The notes: generated by a model not told the origin, from the letters alone. A stretch of 64,000 bases of DNA from an uncultured Bacteroides sp. (GCF_963666545.1 NZ_OY762899.1:2480001-2544000); one strand, 5' to 3'. Shown: positions 36,266 through 45,442, numbered from the stretch's first letter. Numbers and translations are program-made.

Positions 36266-38374
36266 ATGCAGAATCTGATAACCAAGACAGTGAACCTGAA
36301 AGAGGGAACGGCTGAGAGCAAGAAGGCGGAAATCCGTGATTATTTTTTGAAGACGTGGGAAGTGGACGAGAAGCTGTATACGCAACTCGTTGATGATGCT
36401 ACCTTTTATCTTCGGGGTGATCCGCTCCGTCATATCATCCTGTTCTATCTGGGGCACACGGCTGTCTTCTTTATCAATAAGCTTTTGTTGGCAAAAATAA
36501 TAGATGCTAGGATAAATCCGGCTTTTGAATCGATCTTCGCCATCGGAGTGGACGAGATGAGTTGGGACGACTTGGACGAGCGGCATTACAACTGGCCGTC
36601 GGTTCCGGATGTTCGCAAGTATCGCGATGAGGTGAAGAAAACCATTCTGGACGTGATCGACCGTACGCCGTTGAATCTTCCCGTCGATTGGGAGAATCCT
36701 TTCTGGATTATCATGATGGGCATTGAACATGAACGTATTCATCTGGAGACTTCTTCGGTGCTGATTCGCCAATTGCCTCTCGATAAGGTGGTTAGCGGAC
36801 GTTTCGGTGAAATATGTGAGGAGAGGGGAGATGCTCCGGTCAATGTTTTTCTGCCTGTACCCGGTGCTGAGGTTAAGCTGGGCAAGCCGATGGATCATCC
36901 GCTTTACGGTTGGGACAATGAATATGGCAGTCGAGTGGAGAAGGTGGAAGATTTTCGGGCCGGCAGGATGCTTGTCTCCAATGGTGAATATCTACAGTTT
37001 GTTGAAGACGGCGGCTATGAGGTGGAGAGTTATTGGACGGAAGAGGGGTGGAGCTGGCGCAACTTCAAGGAGGCGCAGATGCCGCTGTTCTGGAGAAAAA
37101 GGGACTGCGGATATGTTTTGCGTTTGGTGGCCGAAGAGATTCCGATGCCGTGGAACTGGCCGGTGGAGGTGAACAATCTTGAAGCTAAGGCCTATTGCAA
37201 TTGGCTGTCGGCAAAGCAGGGGAAGGCTTACCGTTTGCCCACCGAGGCCGAATGGTACCGCTTAGCAGAGCATTGCGGCATTCCGGATGTGGAAGCCTGG
37301 AACGCTGCTCCGGGGAATATCAATCTGGAACAGTATGCGTCACCTTGTCCCGTGGATAAGTTTAAGCAGGGCGACTTCTATGATGTGGTGGGAAATGTCT
37401 GGCAGTGGACGGAGACGCCAATCACTGGCTTTGCCGGTTTCCGTGTGCATCCTTTGTACGACGATTTCTCCACACCGACTTTCGATGGGAAGCATAATTT
37501 GATAAAGGGTGGTTCGTGGATCTCTACCGGCAACGAAGCGACGCTCCATGCCCGCTATGCGTTCCGCCGCCATTTCTATCAACATGCGGGCTTCCGTGTG
37601 GTGGAATCGGAACATCCGCTCGTCATAGAGAACGATGAGTACGAAACGGATACGGAGGTTGCTAATTCGTGTGAGAACAACTGGGGAGATGTCTTCGGTG
37701 CGAAGTCGAACTTTCAGAAAGATCTTGCCGCTCTTGCACTGGCTGCTGTGAAAGACCGCCACGTGACTCGGGTGCTCGATCTGAATGCCGATACCGGTCG
37801 CCTGGCCTTTGAACTGGCACCCCACTTCAGCGATATCACCGCCCTCGATTTCTCTGCACGCTTCATCCGCATGCCCATTCAATTGCAAGAAAAAGGGTTT
37901 GTTCGCTATATCGTGAGAGAGGAAGACGAACTGGTGCTCTATCGTGAACTGCTACTTGCCGAAACGGGTTTGGGAGCGGGCAAGGAATCGATCCTTTTCA
38001 TGCAGGAGAATGCCAATAACATTAAGCCGATCTATACCGATTACGATTTGATTATTGCGCCCAACTTACTGGAAGAGTTGATAAACCCCATTGCCTTTTT
38101 GGAGCACATACACGAGCGATTGAATGAGGATGGCACACTGATTCTTGCTTCCACTTACGATTGGGAAGCGAATGCAATTGCCAAAGAATATCGTCCCGGT
38201 GGTTTCAAACGAGATGGGGAACCTGTTACTTCATTCGACGGCATCAAAGCTATCTTGGATCAATGGTTTGTTTTGGAACAGCCTCCCGTTGATTTGACCT
38301 GTACGCTTCGGAAAAGTTCCCGCTGCTCCGAAGTCCGACTTTCCGAGGTTACTGTTTGGAGGAAGAAACCTTAA
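36266..38374 (+). CDS. ovoA: 5-histidylcysteine sulfoxide synthase / 4-mercaptohistidine N-methyltransferase
   Basis: OvoA, which starts ovothiol A synthesis by oxidative coupling of histidine and cysteine and then N-methylates mercaptohistidine. A DinB-like domain carries the iron site HX3HXE (EHERIHLE, His155/His159/Glu161, with His64 before it). The formylglycine-enzyme-like domain spans about 210-450 (YRLPTEAEW, GNVWQWTET, FRRHFYQHAGFRVV). A SAM methyltransferase domain starts near 490 (VLDLNADTGRLAFELA). At 702 residues it has full OvoA architecture. The partner lyase OvoB is not in the window. It is transcribed alone. Confidence 0.9.
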   Translation: MQNLITKTVNLKEGTAESKKAEIRDYFLKTWEVDEKLYTQLVDDATFYLRGDPLRHIILFYLGHTAVFFINKLLLAKIIDARINPAFESIFAIGVDEMSWDDLDERHYNWPSVPDVRKYRDEVKKTILDVIDRTPLNLPVDWENPFWIIMMGIEHERIHLETSSVLIRQLPLDKVVSGRFGEICEERGDAPVNVFLPVPGAEVKLGKPMDHPLYGWDNEYGSRVEKVEDFRAGRMLVSNGEYLQFVEDGGYEVESYWTEEGWSWRNFKEAQMPLFWRKRDCGYVLRLVAEEIPMPWNWPVEVNNLEAKAYCNWLSAKQGKAYRLPTEAEWYRLAEHCGIPDVEAWNAAPGNINLEQYASPCPVDKFKQGDFYDVVGNVWQWTETPITGFAGFRVHPLYDDFSTPTFDGKHNLIKGGSWISTGNEATLHARYAFRRHFYQHAGFRVVESEHPLVIENDEYETDTEVANSCENNWGDVFGAKSNFQKDLAALALAAVKDRHVTRVLDLNADTGRLAFELAPHFSDITALDFSARFIRMPIQLQEKGFVRYIVREEDELVLYRELLLAETGLGAGKESILFMQENANNIKPIYTDYDLIIAPNLLEELINPIAFLEHIHERLNEDGTLILASTYDWEANAIAKEYRPGGFKRDGEPVTSFDGIKAILDQWFVLEQPPVDLTCTLRKSSRCSEVRLSEVTVWRKKP

Positions 38375-38482
38375 TTTTGGGAGGATTTGTTTTTTTACCT
38401 TAGAACCCGGAATAGAATCGATAGCAAACAAACATTGTTGTCGTAGGTGAACTTGCTCCTTTGCCTTAGAACACTCCGATGT

Positions 38483-38526
38483 CCGCCGTTAAGCTTGAAA
38501 GAATTACTTCTTAAGCTTAACGGCGG
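38483..38526. terminator. Inverted repeat between ovoA and the Lrp gene
   Basis: Perfect 14-bp arms CCGCCGTTAAGCTT (38483-38496) and AAGCTTAACGGCGG (38513-38526), 5 bp from the end of the convergent lrp gene. A strong stem that probably stops transcription from both sides, although no T-run follows. Confidence 0.6.
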
Positions 38527-38531
38527 CATTC

Positions 38532-39011
38532 TTATTTCACGGGTACATCTCCAAGCGGAATGCTGTGAGTCTGTTTTATCTGGCCCATCACAAAGATGCT
38601 TTGCAGGCTTCCGATGCTATCTACCGTACCCAATTTGTTGAGCACAAAATCCTGATAGTACTTCATGTTGGGCACGTATATTTTTAGCATAAAATCATAG
38701 TCACCGGAGATGTTGTAACATTCGGTGATCTCATCTATGCCCATAATTGCCTCCATAAATTGGTGCCCATTCTCCTTGCTGTGCTGTTTGAGGCGTATGT
38801 TGCAGAAGACGATGAAACCTTTACTCAGCTTCTCGGGGTCGAGGATGGCTACATATTTCTTTATGAATCCTTCTCTTTCGAGCTGCTTCACCCTTTCGAA
38901 CACGGGCGTTGGCGACAGGTTGACTCTCTGCGCAAGCTCTTTGGTGGTAAGGCTGGAATCCTCTTGCAAGAGCTTGAGGAGTTTGAGGTCTGTCTGGTCT
39001 AATTTCTCCAT
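38532..39011 (-). CDS. Lrp/AsnC-family transcriptional regulator
   Basis: Feast/famine regulator of 159 residues. It has an N-terminal winged helix-turn-helix (KLLQEDSSLTTKELAQRVNL, recognition helix SPTPVFERVKQL) and a C-terminal RAM ligand-binding domain (ECYNISGDYDFMLKIYVP). It is transcribed divergently from metE across a 168-bp gap, so I infer that it controls metE or senses methionine or a related amino acid; binding sites are not proven. Family length is normal. Confidence 0.93.
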   Translation of the reverse strand: MEKLDQTDLKLLKLLQEDSSLTTKELAQRVNLSPTPVFERVKQLEREGFIKKYVAILDPEKLSKGFIVFCNIRLKQHSKENGHQFMEAIMGIDEITECYNISGDYDFMLKIYVPNMKYYQDFVLNKLGTVDSIGSLQSIFVMGQIKQTHSIPLGDVPVK

Positions 39012-39135
39012 AGATAATTATTCTGATTAGCGACGAATTAAAGCTACTTAATAGCGTATTCATCTGGTTAGTGTGGCAAATATAGAATTAATATCCTATA
39101 TTTTGATTGATGTGTAGGTATAAATTCTAAATGGC

Positions 39136-39143
39136 TACTTTTG
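39136..39143 (+). promoter_or_regulatory. Bacteroides -7 box for metE
   Basis: TACTTTTG matches TAnnTTTG, 36 bp before ATG 39180. An imperfect dyad (AATATAG at 39079-39085, CTATATT at 39096-39102) lies about 35 bp upstream and could bind the divergently encoded Lrp protein. Confidence 0.55.
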
Positions 39144-39179
39144 CTTTTATTAATCATTAAAATAAATGTAATAAAGAAT

Positions 39180-41480
39180 ATGCGTACAAACATTCTGGGT
39201 TACCCGAGAATTGGTAATCATCGTGAGCTGAAGAAGGCTTGCGAAAACTATTGGTCAGGCAGCATCTCAGCCGAAGGGCTTTTAGAGGAGGGCGCTGCCA
39301 TCAGAAAGCAGAACTGGAGCTTACAGAAAGAAAACGGGATTGATCTGATTCCCTCGAATGACTTCTCTTTGTATGATCACATTCTCGATATGACGCTCAC
39401 TGTGGGTGCCGTTCCTTCGCGCTATGAAGCTTTGGCGGGTGATAGACTGAATCTGTATTTCGCGATGGCACGGGGTTTTCAGAATGAGGGACAGGATGTT
39501 ATTGCCATGGAAATGACCAAATGGTTTGATACGAACTATCATTATATTGTGCCCGAATTTACGAAAGACCAACAGTTCTCTTTGTACTACAACAAACCTT
39601 TGGAAGAATATAAAGAGGCAAAAAGGCTGGGTATCAAAACCAAACCGGTGATTCCCGGCCCTATCTCTTATCTTCTGCTGGGCAAGGAGAAGGAGGGTGG
39701 TTTTGATCGTCTCTCTTTGCTGGAGAGGCTTTTGCCTGTCTATGTTCAGATACTCAAATCGCTCGAAAATGAAGGTGCGGAATGGGTGCAGATGGACGAG
39801 CCCTTTCTGGCACTGGACATAGACAAAAAGACAAAAGCAGAGTATGTGAACGTGTACCGGCATCTCAGACAGGTATGTCGCTTGAAGATAATGGTGGCTA
39901 CTTATTTCGACGGATTGAACGAGAATACTTCACTGGCCACTTCTTTGGATGTGGACGCTTTGCACATTGATTTGGTGCGCTGTCCCGAACAATTGTATGA
40001 TGTTTTGGCGCAATTGCCTGCTGGGAAGAGCTTATCGCTGGGCATTGTGGACGGACGTAATATTTGGAAGAACGACTTTACGCAGTCTCTGGAAGTGATA
40101 GAGAAGGCGGTAGATGTGCTGGGTTCGGAACGTGTTTTTGTGGCAGCTTCTTGTTCTTTTCTGCATGTGCCTTATGATTTGGATTTGGAGACCAAGGAGG
40201 ATGTTCTTACTCCCGAAATGAAACAGTGGATGGCTTATGCCAGGCAAAAGGTAGATGAGGTATCAACTTTGAGAACCCTTTCGGATGGTAACTTTTCTGA
40301 TGAGGCTCGGTCGAAACTGGAGGCTAACAAACTTGCCATAGCGCATAAAAAGACCTCTTTGCTGATTCACAATCGGGAGGTGAAGGAGCGCAGTGCTGCT
40401 GTAACCGATAAAGATACGAGCCGGAAGAGTCCTTTCCCTATAAGAGCGGCTTTACAGCACAAGGTACTCAATCTTCCCCTGTTCCCGACTACGACTATTG
40501 GTTCTTTTCCGCAGACGGCGGATGTTCGTTCATGGCGTGCTAAGTTTAAGAAAGGGCTCTTTTCTGCGGCCGATTACAAACATTTGTTGCAGGCAGAAAC
40601 GAAAAAAAACATAGAATGGCAGGAGTCTGCCGGACTGGATGTATTGGTTCACGGGGAGTTTGAACGCAACGATATGGTGGAGTATTTTGGCGAGCAGCTA
40701 GCCGGATTTACTTTCTCGCAAAACGGATGGGTGCAGAGTTACGGTTCGAGATGTGTGAAGCCCCCCATCATTTACGGAGACGTGCACAGACCTCATCCAA
40801 TGACGGTGGATTGGGCGGTTTATGCACAATCGCTCTCTTCCAAATATGTGAAAGGCATGTTGACGGGGCCGGTTACCATCTTGCAATGGTCGTTTGTCCG
40901 CAATGATCAGGAGCGTTCTGAAACCTGCCGACAGATCGCTCTGGCTATTGGTGATGAGGTGTGCGACTTGGAGAAGGCGGGCATTAAAATCATCCAGATA
41001 GACGAGCCTGCCATCAGGGAGGGACTTCCGCTTCGCAGAGGCAACTGGAAGGCTTATCTGGACTGGGCGGTGAAGAGCTTCTGTCTCTCCTCGAGTGGAG
41101 TTGACGATGCCACTCAGATTCATACGCACATGTGCTATTCTGAGTTCAACGACATCATTGAGCACATCGCCAGGATGGATGCGGATGTGATAACGATCGA
41201 ATGTTCTCGTTCGCAGATGGAGTTGCTCGATGCTTTTGTGAAATTCAAGTATCCCAATGAAATAGGCCCCGGGGTGTACGACATACACTCTCCGCGTATG
41301 CCGTCTCAGCATGAAATAGTGACTCTGTTGAAGAAAGCGCTAGAGGTTCTTCCTCCCGAGCGTTTGTGGGTAAACCCTGACTGCGGTTTGAAGACCAGAG
41401 GATGGGCGGAGACGAAAGAGTCTTTAATCAGAATGGTTGATGCGGCAAAATTGCTGCGTAGTGAATTTTCTTCTCTATAG
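39180..41480 (+). CDS. metE: Cobalamin-independent methionine synthase
   Basis: 5-methyltetrahydropteroyltriglutamate-homocysteine methyltransferase, making methionine without B12. The N-terminal half starts NILGYPRIGNHRELKKACE. The catalytic C-terminal half starts near LPLFPTTTIGSFPQT and has the zinc ligands in IHTHMCYSEF and NPDCGLKTR. Its 766 residues are normal. I chose ATG 39180 because the -7 box at 39136-39143 excludes the longer frame from 39141. It gives B12-free methionine synthesis, useful for a gut anaerobe competing for corrinoids. No cobalamin riboswitch is seen upstream; the divergent Lrp gene is the likely control. Confidence 0.96.
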   Translation: MRTNILGYPRIGNHRELKKACENYWSGSISAEGLLEEGAAIRKQNWSLQKENGIDLIPSNDFSLYDHILDMTLTVGAVPSRYEALAGDRLNLYFAMARGFQNEGQDVIAMEMTKWFDTNYHYIVPEFTKDQQFSLYYNKPLEEYKEAKRLGIKTKPVIPGPISYLLLGKEKEGGFDRLSLLERLLPVYVQILKSLENEGAEWVQMDEPFLALDIDKKTKAEYVNVYRHLRQVCRLKIMVATYFDGLNENTSLATSLDVDALHIDLVRCPEQLYDVLAQLPAGKSLSLGIVDGRNIWKNDFTQSLEVIEKAVDVLGSERVFVAASCSFLHVPYDLDLETKEDVLTPEMKQWMAYARQKVDEVSTLRTLSDGNFSDEARSKLEANKLAIAHKKTSLLIHNREVKERSAAVTDKDTSRKSPFPIRAALQHKVLNLPLFPTTTIGSFPQTADVRSWRAKFKKGLFSAADYKHLLQAETKKNIEWQESAGLDVLVHGEFERNDMVEYFGEQLAGFTFSQNGWVQSYGSRCVKPPIIYGDVHRPHPMTVDWAVYAQSLSSKYVKGMLTGPVTILQWSFVRNDQERSETCRQIALAIGDEVCDLEKAGIKIIQIDEPAIREGLPLRRGNWKAYLDWAVKSFCLSSSGVDDATQIHTHMCYSEFNDIIEHIARMDADVITIECSRSQMELLDAFVKFKYPNEIGPGVYDIHSPRMPSQHEIVTLLKKALEVLPPERLWVNPDCGLKTRGWAETKESLIRMVDAAKLLRSEFSSL

Positions 41481-41534
41481 CAATTGTTTTTCTTGATTCG
41501 TTTTTGTGCGTGGGGGAACCTTGGCTGTCTGGCT

Positions 41535-41774
41535 TTAAGGTTCCCCCAATGCATTTACAATGAGTTGCACTTGCAGCGGAGTATATCTTCTGTCAGCGGG
41601 TAGTAGTCCCGCTTGTTGCAATGCGTTGTTCAGTCCGGGTATCTTACTTATCCATCGTTTCAGCGTGTCGGCTGCACTTTTGCGGGTGATGTTTGGTAGA
41701 TAGAATGCCGCCAATTCTGATTTTCCGTAGCTCTGTATGCGGAAAGGTTTCTCTTCGTTTATTGTACTCATCAT
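41535..41774 (-). CDS. DUF4248 domain protein
   Basis: A small (79-residue) Bacteroidetes protein containing RIQSYGKSELAAFYLPNI, RWI and LQVQLIVNALGEP, the DUF4248 pattern. ATGs at 41774 and 41771 are equivalent candidates; the longer frame to 41990 is not supported. Such genes commonly lie divergently beside an HU-like gene, as here. Function is unknown; a DNA-binding or structural role in a mobile-element-derived module is only a guess. Confidence 0.85.
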   Translation of the reverse strand: MMSTINEEKPFRIQSYGKSELAAFYLPNITRKSAADTLKRWISKIPGLNNALQQAGLLPADRRYTPLQVQLIVNALGEP

Positions 41775-42070
41775 TGTTTTTATTTGCTTAAAGATACAAA
41801 ATAATCGGCTGACAGACAAATGATCAGGACTGTATTTGTACGTGTCAATAACCTTTATATCCCTTTGTTGACCGCTATTTCCACCTACGCCCGTAGAGGC
41901 CCGAAGTGCCCCGACACCTTGTGTTACCTTTGTATGGAAGAGATCGGGAAACTGCTTCTTACAAAGATCAATGCAGAGTAACTGCTTCATTGGGCAGGCC
42001 TGCCAAAGGCAGATTCAGCGCTCTCTTCGGAATAAACAGTTTTGTATCACAATTAACAATAACAACAAGT
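41775..42070. promoter_or_regulatory. Divergent promoter region between DUF4248 and HU-like genes
   Basis: No gene. TACCTTTG (41925-41932, plus strand) is a good -7 box, giving a long leader of about 130 nt for the HU-like gene. A 12-bp palindrome GGCAGGCCTGCC lies at 41993-42004 inside that leader. Confidence 0.5.
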
Positions 42071-42559
42071 ATGTCAGTACCTGTAAAGCGCTATCAGCGC
42101 AACAAATTGCTGAGCGATAAGACATCGCCCAAGCTTTACTTCCTCAGGCAGGAGTCGGGAAGTTCCAAAGTGGCTACTATCGAAAGTATCGCTCAAGACA
42201 TTGAGACTTCCGGATCACTCTCGGCCGAAGATGTGAAGCACACTATGCAGTCGTTTGTTCGGCAGTTAAAGAAAGTCCTCACTGAGGGCAACAAGGTAAA
42301 AGTAGATGGCCTCGGAACGTTCTACATCACCTTTAGTAGCACCGGTACGGCTGTGGAGAAGGATTGCACGGTGAAGAATATCAAACAAGTGAATATCCGC
42401 TTTGCGGTAGATAATTCTCTCCGTTTGGCCAATGACACCACGGCTACCACCCGCGGAAGTGCCAATAATGTCCTCTTTTACATCAAAGGTGAGGCTGCTG
42501 CTTCGAATGGAGGAAGTAGTGATGCTGGTGACGATAAGCCGAAAGATCCCACTGCTTAA
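42071..42559 (+). CDS. HU-like (HU-HIG) DNA-binding protein
   Basis: HU/IHF-fold protein with an extended N-terminus and a tail, the Bacteroidetes HU-HIG type: KLYFLRQESGSSKVATIESIA-like N-terminal segment, a helix-rich dimer core, then KVDGLGTFYITFSS in the DNA-binding arm. The last 35 residues are low-complexity (Gly/Ser/Asp). At 162 residues it is longer than HU (about 90). ATG 42071 is the first convincing start. It stands between DUF4248 and the smalltalk peptide, the usual grouping in Bacteroides. It should bind and bend DNA; the target is unknown. Confidence 0.9.
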   Translation: MSVPVKRYQRNKLLSDKTSPKLYFLRQESGSSKVATIESIAQDIETSGSLSAEDVKHTMQSFVRQLKKVLTEGNKVKVDGLGTFYITFSSTGTAVEKDCTVKNIKQVNIRFAVDNSLRLANDTTATTRGSANNVLFYIKGEAAASNGGSSDAGDDKPKDPTA

Positions 42560-42569
42560 CACGATCGGA

Positions 42570-42602
42570 ATCATCCGGAATGAGAAATTTCTTGCGGATG
42601 AT
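42570..42602 (+). terminator. Hairpin after the HU-like gene
   Basis: Arms ATCATCCG (42570-42577) and CGGATGAT (42595-42602), 10 bp past the HU-like stop, followed by a pyrimidine-rich CCCTTTCC. Confidence 0.45.
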
Positions 42603-42670
42603 CCCTTTCCATCGACAAATATGAATAAGGCAGGATACGAATAATGTATCTGCATGAATGATGCAATAAG

Positions 42671-42838
42671 ATGGGAGTAGTGGACTATGAGCGACTGAAA
42701 TGGTTGGGTTTGGAAGCCGAACTGGCTTATATTCTTCGGCACTATCAGGTAGATACGCTAGATGAGGCAATGGATGTGGTAGAGGAGGAACTAATCTGGT
42801 TAAGGCATATAGCTCTCGAAGTAGAGCAAGAGGAATGA
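42671..42838 (+). CDS. Small acidic hypothetical protein (55 aa)
   Basis: A 55-codon frame starting MGVVDYERLKWLGL and ending EVEQEE, with an in-frame stop 12 bp before the ATG. It looks amphipathic, helical and acidic. It lies between the HU-like and smalltalk genes on the same strand, where small genes are common. No family is recognised, and the coding call rests on position and composition. Confidence 0.45.
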   Translation: MGVVDYERLKWLGLEAELAYILRHYQVDTLDEAMDVVEEELIWLRHIALEVEQEE

Positions 42839-43037
42839 TCAATTTCTTCCGCTGAATATGGTTACTGAGTCTGGGATACTCTTTGCAAGTATTGTTGATA
42901 ATCCCGTTTTGCTTTCCACTGAATATGATTGCCCGCCTAGTCCTCTTTCTAAGTCGCAAAAGGTGAGAGTATAATTTAAGATGAATAACAGGAGCGGCAG
43001 CCTCGAGGTTGCTTCTCCAACAAAAAAACGAAAAACA

Positions 43038-43130
43038 ATGAAAAAGCTTAATTGGAATGTGATTTTGAAAGTTGTCATTGCCGTAGCATCGGCAGTGTTG
43101 GGTGCTTTGGGTGCCAACGCCATGGCATAA
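43038..43130 (+). CDS. Smalltalk protein (30 aa)
   Basis: A 30-residue peptide, MKKLNWNVILKV then a hydrophobic Ala/Val/Leu/Gly stretch ending NAMA. It matches the tiny Bacteroidetes family annotated as smalltalk protein, usually found between an HU-like gene and an N-acetylmuramoyl-L-alanine amidase. It has one potential transmembrane helix and two lysines at the N-terminus, like a small holin or membrane-active peptide. The expected amidase does not follow; a terminator does. The role is unknown. Confidence 0.8.
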   Translation: MKKLNWNVILKVVIAVASAVLGALGANAMA

Positions 43131-43150
43131 AAGCGTGGTGATAGAATGAA

Positions 43151-43184
43151 AAGGGGGTTGTCCGGACTTTTGGACAACCCCCTT
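43151..43184. terminator. Strong bidirectional terminator after the smalltalk gene
   Basis: Perfect 13-bp arms AAGGGGGTTGTCC (43151-43163) and GGACAACCCCCTT (43172-43184), followed by TTT, between convergent genes. Confidence 0.9.
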
Positions 43185-43203
43185 TTTCGTATTCAATGAA
43201 AAG

Positions 43204-45408
43204 TTACTCGGGTAATAACCGGGCTTTTGTTTTCTGTGCCTGACGAACAATATCTTTATTGCTGTCTGTGGCAATAAGTTTGTCGCAAGCTGCTATAATT
43301 ACATCTTGTTGCCATGAATGTGTAAACCAACTCAAAGCTTCAATCGCAGCTATCCGAAGTTCCGCATCCCTGTTAGGGTCAAGAGAAAATGTGCAGAGTT
43401 GAGGAGCTATCTCATGAATAGGATTATTTCTGTAAGATCTGATGACAAACATCTTTTCCTTCTTCGAAGTAGCTGTATGCATCACAGCTTCCAGATCTTT
43501 CTTGTTTCCAGCTTCCAACCTTCCTACTTTGTCTAACAACTCTTTTACTATTGCATCTTTGTTTACCCACTGGCTGGATTCCGCAGCCTGCTTCTTTATT
43601 TCTTCTGCTATTTTTGCTGTATTCATCAGTTTAACGCCATCCATGGCCTTGTATTGCACTCTCGCAGATGTCCAGTCGTTGAGCAAAGTGTTTACCAATG
43701 CCGGTATAAGGTCGTCCGATCCGGTTTCTGATATATACTCCACAGCAAAACGGCGTACAAGTTCATAACTGTCGTTCACAGCAAGTTTCAACACATCATG
43801 CAGTTCGGGAGCATTGAGTAAGAAAAGCAAGCGCATGGCCTCCATTCTTTCTACTCCTGCAGCGGAGTTGCTGAAAGTCTCTTTCAGCGTTTTGGGTAGT
43901 GACGCATCATGATTCTCATATAACTTGCGCAAAGCGATGCAACGAACATCCACAATGGGACTTTTCAGCAATTTCTGCCATAGCTTGTTGTCCTTGGCAT
44001 GCAGAGTGATAGCTTCGTTGATGTTGAGCGAAGGATCTGCCAAATTCTTAAATCGGTATGTAGGGTCGCCGATTAAGTGCGTTTCGAGGAACTGCACATG
44101 TTTGTGCCACTGTCCGATACGTATGCCACAATTGAGCAAACCGATAAATTCGTCAGGCCATTTGTCTTGTATGGCATTCACGGTGTTACCTTGCGTAACA
44201 ATCGTTTTTCCGTCAGAGAAGATATAAGCTCCCGCTATGTAGTCATCTTCGTAGAACGACCCATTATAGCAAGCATCGAACATCACAAAACGGGCATTCG
44301 GCTTGATGGCATGTAAATCTTCCAAATGCACATCTAGTGAAGCATCCAGCAGAGAATCCTTTAAGATGTTGGCAGGATCGAAAGCATCAGTCATCCATTC
44401 ACGAGGTACACCGAACATCTTCATATAATTCTGCATCGTCTCTTCTACATCTTTCTTTTTTCTTTTGGCATCCCTCACTTTACCGCGGAGATATTGACGA
44501 ATATTGTCAATCGAGGTGTTCGGATCGCTTCCTTCCTTGTATCCGTTCAGATACTGAGTGTCGCTGGCACCATGATGGTGAAACAATACAATATCCAAAT
44601 CCGGACGTTGCACTTCTCTAAGGTAGTAATCCTTGGCTGGCCATTCGGAGTCGAAGTCGGAGAAGCGAACAAGGTTTCCTGTTTTGAACAAATCGGGGAA
44701 TTGCTCTCTCAAGGCCAACTGTTCGCCGGCCCATGCCTCACGTGCCTGAGAGTTATATCCGTGTCCGCGCATCATAGAAAGGTTGTTGATGGGGTTCTCT
44801 TCCGAACGCTCTTTTACCACTTTGGCAAGATACTTGTTCAATAGTTCATATTTATCCTTTCCATCGACAATTACAGGCTTTATCCGCGCCGTGTAAATGT
44901 CTGAACGGAGATATTGGCGAGATTCCGGAGTGAGGGAGAAATAGAAGTAGAGTGGTTTGTCTTCATCTCTCTTCAGGAAGTCGAACTTGAGGTCGAAATC
45001 ATCGTAGTAACGATCTGAGGCGATGCTTGAGCGCTTCCAGTTCATCCGTTGATCCATCTTGAAGGCCGAGGTAAGAAACTGTCCGTCCCGAATCATCGGG
45101 ATGGGGATGTCTCCTACAAAAACAGCCCCTTCCAACGGACTCTTCTTCTGTTGATACAAGTCGAGCAATATTTTGCGAATGTCTTGTGGCGATTGCCAAT
45201 TGTCGACAATGATATAAGTTCCCAAACCATCTTTTTCAATCACAGCCCGATAGGCGTTGACAGCTTCTTTCGCCTTCTCATAGCTCTGTGAGTCAATGAT
45301 GATGGCAAACGTGGTTTTGGATTGAATGCCGGGTTTGATAACCTCCGGTGCGGCCCATAGGCCGACGGCCTGTACTAAAAGCAGGAGTATAAAAAGTGAC
45401 TTTTTCAT
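43204..45408 (-). CDS. Secreted C25 (gingipain-like) cysteine protease with HEAT-like repeats
   Basis: Clan CD protease-like protein of 734 residues. After a signal peptide (1-20, GLWAA) comes a caspase-like domain. The catalytic His is in FHHHGASD (His279) and Cys in FDACYNGSF (Cys380), with the His-Gly and hydrophobic-DACYNGS patterns of gingipains. From about 490 the protein is made of HEAT-like alpha repeats. I chose ATG 45408, since the frame up to 45459 runs into the previous gene. It is the last gene of the receptor operon, so the protease probably works on the receptor's cargo. Substrate specificity is unknown; the call as an active protease is inferred from the dyad. Confidence 0.82.
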   Translation of the reverse strand: MKKSLFILLLLVQAVGLWAAPEVIKPGIQSKTTFAIIIDSQSYEKAKEAVNAYRAVIEKDGLGTYIIVDNWQSPQDIRKILLDLYQQKKSPLEGAVFVGDIPIPMIRDGQFLTSAFKMDQRMNWKRSSIASDRYYDDFDLKFDFLKRDEDKPLYFYFSLTPESRQYLRSDIYTARIKPVIVDGKDKYELLNKYLAKVVKERSEENPINNLSMMRGHGYNSQAREAWAGEQLALREQFPDLFKTGNLVRFSDFDSEWPAKDYYLREVQRPDLDIVLFHHHGASDTQYLNGYKEGSDPNTSIDNIRQYLRGKVRDAKRKKKDVEETMQNYMKMFGVPREWMTDAFDPANILKDSLLDASLDVHLEDLHAIKPNARFVMFDACYNGSFYEDDYIAGAYIFSDGKTIVTQGNTVNAIQDKWPDEFIGLLNCGIRIGQWHKHVQFLETHLIGDPTYRFKNLADPSLNINEAITLHAKDNKLWQKLLKSPIVDVRCIALRKLYENHDASLPKTLKETFSNSAAGVERMEAMRLLFLLNAPELHDVLKLAVNDSYELVRRFAVEYISETGSDDLIPALVNTLLNDWTSARVQYKAMDGVKLMNTAKIAEEIKKQAAESSQWVNKDAIVKELLDKVGRLEAGNKKDLEAVMHTATSKKEKMFVIRSYRNNPIHEIAPQLCTFSLDPNRDAELRIAAIEALSWFTHSWQQDVIIAACDKLIATDSNKDIVRQAQKTKARLLPE

Positions 45409-45442
45409 GTTTACTTGTTTTAATGGATTCATATTTGTTGGT

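Noticed and set aside
41775-41990. Longer DUF4248 frame up to 41990
   Set aside because: The extra N-terminal residues have no family similarity and cross the divergent promoter of the HU-like gene.
31759-43130. Complete prophage
   Set aside because: Replication-type genes are present, but there is no integrase, terminase, capsid or tail gene, and the region is interrupted by ovoA, lrp and metE.
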